Under the pieces are notes generated by a model. The model was not told the origin of the DNA. It did no database searches and saw only the letters and a program-made list of their open reading frames with translations. A stretch of DNA of 64,000 nt from Buxus sempervirens. Its lineage: Eukaryota > Streptophyta > Magnoliopsida > Buxales > Buxaceae. Where the stretch lies: positions 6,826,976-6,890,975 of the forward strand of contig OX387187.1 of the NCBI GenBank assembly GCA_947561395.2, in the 5' to 3' direction. The position numbers and the translations under genes were made by a program. Positions 57,001 to 64,000 of this stretch are shown in pieces. The number at the start of each line of letters is the position of its first letter. Positions within the stretch are counted from its first letter, which is position 1.

Positions 57001-60000
57001 ATATGTTATTTTATTTTCATTATTAATTAAATTTTGAAGGGCATGGCCAGGAAAGAAAGAGGGAGAACCACATGTGCACTAGAGTTTGCTTCTTCAAAGT
57101 AGAATTCGGATTTTTGTGAAAATAAAAAAGCCAAAAAAAAAAAAAATTCAGCAAAAAGCTTTCAATTGACACAATCTTAATTGTGCTACAGATAAATGGA
57201 CCAAAGATGTCTCCTTAAACAAAAACCCAGCCAACCAAAACACTACACAACAAGATATTCTCAAACACCCAACAAATAACCCTAAGCTATTTATGATTTT
57301 ATAGCAAACCGAATAAGTTCCATAGATGGGACAGTTACAGTAAACCAGTTAGGCAAATTACACTAGTTATAGTATTAAAATGCACTACTTTGTGTATATG
57401 TCACATTCACAGGAATAATTTAAGAAGGACAATAATTACAAGTGCATAAATCAATCTAGATTCCTTTCTTTGTGTAAACACATTTAGAAATTACCTTCGT
57501 ATCGATTGGCGTTGTAAACCTGAATACTCCTTGATCTTAAGTTGCAAATCACCAAAAAAATTCAACAAGGTGCTGAGCCTGTGAGTTGATTCCACAGATG
57601 ATGCGAAAACAATGCACTTCTCCCCTTTTAATTCTTGTAGAAGGGCAACTAAATACAAGGGTTTAAGCTTCGATTCACAAATCTGCGTAAAAGCCAAAGA
57701 AAAGTAAGGCATTATATCAATGTTAAACCATTCTAATGTGGCAGAAAATATCTTATGCCTTTCACCATCATACTATCCACATTTGACAAGGATAAGATAT
57801 ATACAAAAAAGAGGGTGAATTTCATCTGAACGCTAACAGACAGCTATATTTCCAAATTCAGCCCAACAGGAAGCTCCGAACTATACACTAGTCAGACTTT
57901 TCTTCTAGCCCAACTAATTGATCCCAAATAAATGGGTCATATTCCAATAAATAATGAGCCCAAATGGAATGCCATCTCAGTAGAATGTTAAAATGTTAAA
58001 TTTACAACAAAAAAAAAAAAAAAATGCTCCACCCAATAGAGTATATGATTGACTATATAGCCCCAATGCAGCACATGAATGCAGATAGGGAAAAAAAAAA
58101 GGATTAAATTTCAAGCTGCACATATTCTTGAACAGAACCACCTCCTTAGTTTGAATCTCTAGTGAAGAAACTCAAACTCTGATAATTTCAGATGTTGACT
58201 TCTCAAATAACTGATAAATTTGTCGAAGGATCAAAGCAATGAGCAACCTTGTCCTAACTTCCCAGTGGATGTCATATATGGTCTCCTTTGCCTGATTGGG
58301 ACAAACACAAGACTTACTATCACAGTAAGAATGATGCCGAAAAAGGGTTGATAAAAAAGGTCCCCCTTGTAAGTTTCTGTCATATCTATTTCACATTCCC
58401 TTTTTTTTTCTTCTCCTGCAGATTTTGTGCATCACAACTCAATACCTGAGTACCACATGAATGCAATGAAAACCAAAACATGGTTGGCCCATAATTTTAG
58501 GGCTCCATATTCAACAGCCCATCAGAATCTTGAACAAAGAACTTCATTTTTAGTGTCCTTAAGCATCCTTAGCAGTAGAACCATGAGGTGGTACAAAGCA
58601 CATACCAATTTGTAGGATTCTAGTGTTTCTGGTAGTTCATAACGCCTGCGCCCAGTTGTCATAAACAGAGGGTGATGGAGATCAAGCTGTGCAAGCTTGC
58701 TAGGGTCCTGGGTCAGTGTAGCAGATAGAATCATCTTCACAAGCCTTGGATAAGTTTTACCCTTAAATCCCCTTTCAACACCACTGCAACAACAAGTTAA
58801 AACAATATTTATAGGAGAAGCAAACAATTTCAATACCTTTCAAACAAAACTGAAAACAGAAGTACTAAAACAAAAGTATTTCAATCGGCATCCTCATTAT
58901 CTTCAGAGACCAACTCATTTTGGTCCCCGCTCATTGCCCTTCTGGATGCATCTACATCCATGGGCCTTCTGGATACATCTACATCCATGGGCACAACCTA
59001 TGATGAGTCCCACCAGGAAGACCTCAGCCACAGCTGGATAATGCCAGATCACCACTCACATCTGGCATATGTTATTCATTATGGATCATGCACAATATAT
59101 CTTCCCAACAATGAAAAAATCTTAAAACTTAAACCAACAGTATTTAAACCGTATGGATCCTTAACTCAAGAATTATTGATAGGGCAAAACCCATCTTGAT
59201 AGTTAAGAACAAATAAACTAAACTAACAATGGAAGCCCATTAAACTTACCATTTCCTTATAGTTTTAATGGAACTGAGAAAGTCAGATGGAGAAAACTTG
59301 GCCTGAGAATAATGGATTTCATCATTACAGTGAGTCAACCGAAGCACAGTAGGCAGCCAGGACTGGTATGCCTCCCTAAGTAACCGGTCTGTTTCATCAA
59401 CTACCTGAGAATATCAACTATATAAGTGAAAGATATTTACTAAGCATCAGAATAAAAACAATCCAGTTATGTAGCTTAGAGTACACACATCCATTAATCT
59501 TGACTGTCCAAATGATAACCAATTATGAAACAAATGAGGCCCAACAAGTATGTAGATTGGATGACCATTTGATTGCAACATTGGAACATATCAGAACATT
59601 GGTGTAACGGATTTCTCAAAAGTTGGAAATAGTTGTCCTAACATGCATCTCTTCTTTAATAAAATACGTAACTCCAGGTCATAGCCTAGCTCACCAACTA
59701 GATGATGAAAAGACATACATCTGAGCTTGAACCTAGGGCTTAAAAAACAAGCAACTCTTGAACCATTCTTTTATATACACAAACATAATAATGGAAGTTG
59801 GAAAAGAATCTGTGAAACCATTCCTCTTAGTTGTAATCTCCACAGACAGAATAATTATAAGTTTATAACAAAATAAAAGAACATTACCTGAATCTTGCCC
59901 TAATTATACATACAAAAGTAAGAACTTGTAACTGGAACAAATTTCAAATCCTTGAACAGACCCAAAGTCCAAAATTAAATATTAAATATAATATAAATGA

Positions 60001-61442
60001 TAAATAACTTAAAAACATAAACTGTTATAACAATTTTAAAAAAGACCAACTTTCAATGGAAATTGTTCACAATGATAGCATAGGTACTTCCAACCAAACA
60101 TAAGATAATAATAGAAACCATAGTCCACCAAAACCGAAAACATATGAATTTCACATTTTTTAAAGCCATTGCAGCACAAAACATACACACATTAAGAGAT
60201 GGCACCCAATCATCAGTATTAAACCATGCCATTTTTTCCATATGGTGAACAGTGAAAATGAGCTCTGAACCTAGGCCAAGATGCAGACCACATCAGTAGA
60301 ATCCAAATATTTATAGCACATACTGATGCATGTAAAAATGTTGGAAAAGTATAATAATTTCAATTTTTCACATTATGTGAAAATATTTAGGCAGCACACT
60401 TCGCTACTTACAAGATAACAAAGATGCTCTAACGTAAAACCCTTTGTAGTGTTTATATGGTCCATCAGCCTCCCTGGGGTTGCCACCAAAATGTCTACCG
60501 AACTGTGCATCTTAAACCAATGATCTTCAGGGTCATAAGAAATGCCTGCCTCAAGTTTCGGTCTCTTGATAAGCTCTGATATTTCATCTGCCACTGAAGT
60601 CTGGCCAACCGCCAAACCCACAGATAAGCCCACAGCAGGTGCAATAGCAGCAAAAACATTTTTCACCTGAAATAGCACAAAAAATAAAAATAAAAACAGC
60701 ACATAAATAATAATAGCAATAAATAATAAATAAAAACAAAATGATAACTTCCATAAAAACAATAGAAGCTAAGGTTAACAAGGTCAATTTCAATTTCCTA
60801 GGCCTAAATGTTAGTGTGGACAGTTATATGAAGCTAGGCAACAACCTTAAATGAGTTTGTAAAACCACTCAAAAGCCAATTATTTCCCCACCAGAATTCA
60901 TGGAATACCTACAAAAGCAATTTTAACTGTATACTAGCACGTGGGACTATAATCAGGAAAGATACCAGGTAGCATGCATAGAAAATCTGCAGCCATTTGA
61001 AAATTAGCATTTGGATCAATCAAGTCTAACTCAACAAAATCAATGTATGGCCAATATCCTTTTGGGAAAAAGATCCAGGGACTCTACAGCAAAAAGAGAA
61101 ATTAACATAACATGTTAGGTCCATAAAACTTGGTACTAGAGCCAAAGTTCCAAGGCATGTAACATCTCACCTGGCCCCCAATTTTTCAATTTCCCCAAAG
61201 AGTTCAAGTTATATGCAAACACATACACAAGCATACAACTTTATAATCACATTCATGTCTTATGACCCTAAAAGCTTGGTACTCCTGTAATCACACATCC
61301 TTTCCATGACTCTCAAATGATCTAAAGAAACTCAGAGCAACAACAAACATTCTTCAGCAAACAAAACTATCAATCAATGATGCCTTCCAACAAAAATTGG
61401 TGTATCACAATTTGTAATGTGGGCAACACATCCCACAACCCC

Positions 61443-61474
<32 letters not shown>

Positions 61475-62283
61475 ATTGCAATTGTTAATAACCATACCAT
61501 CAGTTAGATCACGTGCCTCAAAATGATTTCTAGCCGATTCTATCCACCTCGTGCACAAAAGTCAAGGCTTTAGTTGCTTCAATAATTAAAAACTAACAAT
61601 TTCATGACATTAACAATACAACAAATAAAATATCCTTAAAAAAGAAGAATTCCAACTCCAGACTTGATAAAAATGGTTTAATCCAATACTTCAAGGAGTG
61701 AAATGAAACACACAATAGGATTTTTAAAAACTTACAACATCAAATTTCATAATCATGAACACGATAAAGAAAGAAGAAATTATACTTTATATTCTTGCAT
61801 ATTCTGCTTACCTAATCCAAATTTAGAGGGACAAACTTCTTTTAGAAGAACTAATAAAATAAATATAATGAGATTAATTGCTAATCCAAATGTCCAGTAC
61901 AAGTATCTGCTTTTGAATGAACATTGAAGAGAAAAGATTAAAAGACAAACCATACAAAACACTATATTGCATATGTAAAATACAAGCCACAATATAAGCA
62001 TGAGAATTTGTATAAATTAATCACACGTAAAACAAGGCTTGAATTAACCTGCAAGGCCAAATCACGGGTAGGCAGCACCACCAAAGCACGTAAACATTTA
62101 ACAGCTCGTTTTGAAAGCATCTGCACTATGGGTAAAGCATAAGCTAAAGTTTTCCCACTTCCTGTCGGTGAATTTATACAAAGGTCTCGCTCAAAAGTAC
62201 CCGGTCCAATTGTTTCTTGCCATACTGCAACTTGAACAGGAAAGAGTGAAGTAATTCCCATATTGTGTAAAGCTTCCTCCAAT
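51042..62283 (-). CDS. RH1: DEAD-box ATP-dependent RNA helicase 1 (DDX51/Dbp6-like), 5' end outside the window
   Basis: An RNA helicase related to DDX51/Dbp6, which act in nucleolar large-subunit ribosome assembly. Exons visible: 62283-62049, 60666-60412, 59404-59250, 58783-58606, 57682-57495, 55921-55717, 52558-52453 and 51148-51042. All borders are GT/AG with consistent phases, giving 475 residues plus the end of one codon. Motifs: Q-motif region [13 protein letters not shown], Ia PTRDLA, Ib TPGR, II DETD in [54 protein letters not shown] in place of DEAD is, as I recall, normal for this subgroup. The basic tail ends at TAG 51042-51044. About 45-50 N-terminal residues must lie in an exon beyond 64000. 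Introns up to 3.2 kb hold transposon relics. Confidence 0.9.
51913..52271. mobile_element. MULE-type foldback MITE in the last helicase intron
   Basis: Nearly the whole element is two inverted arms of about 160-170 bp (outer end GGAAAATTGGTTTTTAG on the left and GGTAATTGGTTTTTAG reverse-complemented on the right). A perfect 10-bp direct repeat ATAAAAATAT flanks it (51903-51912 and 52272-52281). The 9-11 bp duplication and long arms fit Mutator-like MITEs. The repeat is AT-rich, so some caution is due. Confidence 0.8.
52680..52912. repeat. AT-rich tandem repeat in a helicase intron
   Basis: Three copies of a unit with AATTTTTCTTTAGGATGAGTAG separated by (TAA)n and (TTA)n stretches. This is low-complexity expansion in the intron between exons 55717-55921 and 52453-52558. 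Confidence 0.75.
52913..55716. other. Rest of the 3.2-kb helicase intron
   Basis: Contains a small direct duplication (GGTTGGCAATGTTTGGCAAT near 53215 and a variant near 53300). Overlapping plus and minus frames occur at 53500-54400, but none has a domain or a supportable splice context. Confidence 0.45.
55950..56235 (-). pseudogene. LINE 3' end with RNase H tail, degenerate
   Basis: The minus-strand translation [20 protein letters not shown] followed by a stop matches the C-terminal RNase H-like end of plant LINE ORF2 (HIPRxxNxxADxLAK). The sequence then runs as a 3' untranslated stretch to an A-rich end near 55955. It lies inside a helicase intron in the same orientation as the gene, and looks like a 5'-truncated insertion. 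Confidence 0.6.
56236..57494. other. Remainder of a helicase intron
   Basis: AT-rich sequence with no coding motif. Many stretches recall degraded transposon sequence, but no borders were found. Confidence 0.4.
61444..61474. repeat. 31-base poly-C homopolymer in a helicase intron
   Basis: An uninterrupted run of 31 C, preceded by short C clusters. In the helicase pre-mRNA it is a run of G. It creates a spurious Gly-repeat frame. Confidence 0.95.
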
Positions 62284-62649
62284 CTGAATGAATATTCAGA
62301 TGAGTTAGCAAAAAAATCAAACACTAAAAATAAAGTAGTATGTGTGTGCTTTATTAAGAAAAATAGAGTTTGAATTCCATCTGATGATTATGAACAAAAC
62401 AATGAGCAAATATATTATAGAAATTAATGGGCAGCAATTTCCATATTATAAACTTGGATAATGAATGCTTCCTAAGCATGGCTAACAAATAAGTCAACGA
62501 GAAGTTGAGATGAATCATCCATTTCAAATATTCAAGATCTTACAGAGAAATTCAAAGGGAAATAAACAATAAATATCAATTGTAATCAGATTATAGATAA
62601 TTATCTGATTGCCAATGAATGGGTGTAGAAAAATAGCATATCCAGTCAG

Positions 62650-63620
62650 ATGGGAATTATTTGTAAGTTTGATTTAGAAAAGGCTTATGATTGAATCAAA
62701 ACCAAAGCCTTGGATTCAGTCTTTGCTTGGAAATGTTTTGGTGTCAAATGGCCTAAATTGATAAAAAGGATCACTGGCCAATGCATTTTTCCCATCAAAG
62801 ATGTTCTATGAAAGATAGGTTTTCATTGCCTAGATGACTCCATTAACAGGACTGACTGTTTCCCATTCCCTATTTCAGGTTCATGAGTGATTTCCTTCAT
62901 AGAATGTTTCATAAGGCTAAGAAGAGAAGTTAAATTAATGGTTTTCATGTGGGTAATGATTGAATATCTCTCTCTCACCTTTTTCTGATAACATTATTCT
63001 TTTCCTCTGCACTTCTGAGGAAGGCATCTTCTAGATTAAGCTTATAATAGGATGTCCCGAGATGGTATTGAAGTTAAAATCTAATAGGACTTGTAGTATC
63101 CATGTCACTGCAGACATGGCCTGCACTGATGGCGATATTCTAGGTTGTAGGCTGGTGTCTTGGTCTTTGAAATTGAAACAACTAGATCTGCCTTTAGCTA
63201 AAAATGTAGTCAGCGATGTTGTAAAAATCCAATGTTAAAAAAGGTAAAGAGAAAACTGACTTCTTGAAAGTGGAACCACCTCTCTATTGAGGTAAAACTA
63301 TTGTCATATATTCCTTTCTGGCCAATCTCCAGTCTATTTTCGGCCATTTAAAAGACCTATTACTATTAGTGTGGCTAACAAAATGAGAAATCTCAAACAG
63401 ATTCCCCACTGAGAGGAAGGGATGATAACACAAAATAAACCATTTACTAGATGGGAAATGTGAACAAGGGGGAAAAATAGGCAGGCTTAACCTGGGGAAC
63501 ATATTGGCCAAAAATTACACTTTCTTAGGAAAATGGTATTGGAGATTTGTCGCAGAAAAAGAGAGTTTGTGGGAAAAAGCCATTATTACCAAATATGTAA
63601 TTCATGATAATGACGGAGAG
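62650..63620 (+). pseudogene. LINE (L1-type) ORF2 remnant
   Basis: Scattered over frames with many stops, the translation shows FDLEKAYD (62668-62691), the start of the LINE reverse transcriptase palm. Near the end, GGKIGRLNLGNILAKNYTFL and GKWYWRF (about 63528-63548) continue into AEKESLWEKAIITKY. These are the conserved C-terminal blocks of plant LINE ORF2. The catalytic YADD block is not readable. It lies upstream of the first visible helicase exon, probably within its first intron, in the opposite orientation. Confidence 0.7.
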
Positions 63621-64000
63621 TCAGAGACAATAAAACCCATGAAAGGTTGACTAGTGATAGTCAAATAAGATTCTTTTGCTACATGCATACCTTCAAGAAG
63701 CATTCTAGGTCCTTCAGGTTTGGAAAGTCTACTATCGTCATCCTCCCAAGCGAACCTGATATACATCCCCTGACCTCATAGCAGTCCTCTTGACTTATGA
63801 AATTCCACTTATCCACATTCAGGCTCTAGTGAGGAAGAAATAACCAAGACAATACGATCCATTCTTTCTCGAGCCATTAAAAGAGAAAACTCCCTAGACC
63901 TACACATTTATGGGGGGCCTTTGCCCATCCCAATGAGCAGCTACCCATTGAATCCTCAAAATTTATGTTACATATCAAAGAAGCGAGCTCTTCATTCGAG
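63621..64000. other. Unassigned sequence at the right edge
   Basis: No motif recognised. I looked for the missing N-terminal helicase exon here on the minus strand and did not find it. Confidence 0.4.

Overview
The window is nuclear DNA of a flowering plant. It holds three intron-rich host genes, all on the minus strand, set in a dense layer of plant transposable elements (CACTA, Tat-lineage Ty3/gypsy, copia, TRIM, LINE, hAT/MULE-like). No species can be named from the sequence. The exon structures below were built by hand from translated motifs, GT/AG borders and phase bookkeeping; no alignment or search was run.

Layout. 611-2139 is a non-autonomous CACTA element. 2216-14043 is a young, structurally complete 11.8-kb LTR element in minus orientation (5-bp target duplication ATATC). 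It encodes only a Gag and carries about 36 short hairpin units in its leader. 14364-17235 is a GC-rich terminal-inverted-repeat element, split by a solo LTR (15326-17132) of the same LTR family. 17418-23882 is a ten-exon subtilase gene whose introns hold a TRIM, a copia-like LTR and microsatellites. 24135-24763 holds a MITE and a small CACTA element. 26200-42828 is a 16.6-kb Tat-lineage retrotransposon (target duplication ACACT) with gag-pro-RT-RNaseH-integrase on the plus strand. Two decayed plant-mobile-domain (PMD) genes lie antisense between pol and the 3' LTR. The whole element sits inside an older copia-like LTR. 45823-46593 is the two-exon gene for DNA polymerase delta subunit 4. 51042 to beyond 62283 is a DEAD-box helicase gene (RH1/DDX51 type) whose first exon lies outside the window; its introns carry a MULE-type MITE, LINE remnants and a 31-base poly-C run.

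The most interesting signal is in the 11.8-kb Gag-only element. Its leader array consists of stem-loops whose two arms change together (compensatory base pairs). A consensus splice donor in the LTR and a strong acceptor just before gag would remove the whole array, making the gag ATG the first ATG of the spliced RNA. This suggests that unspliced genomic RNA and spliced mRNA differ by the hairpin array. The two CACTA elements show arm-matched short hairpins too. The Tat element shows a comparable predicted leader intron and an internally duplicated antisense PMD gene.
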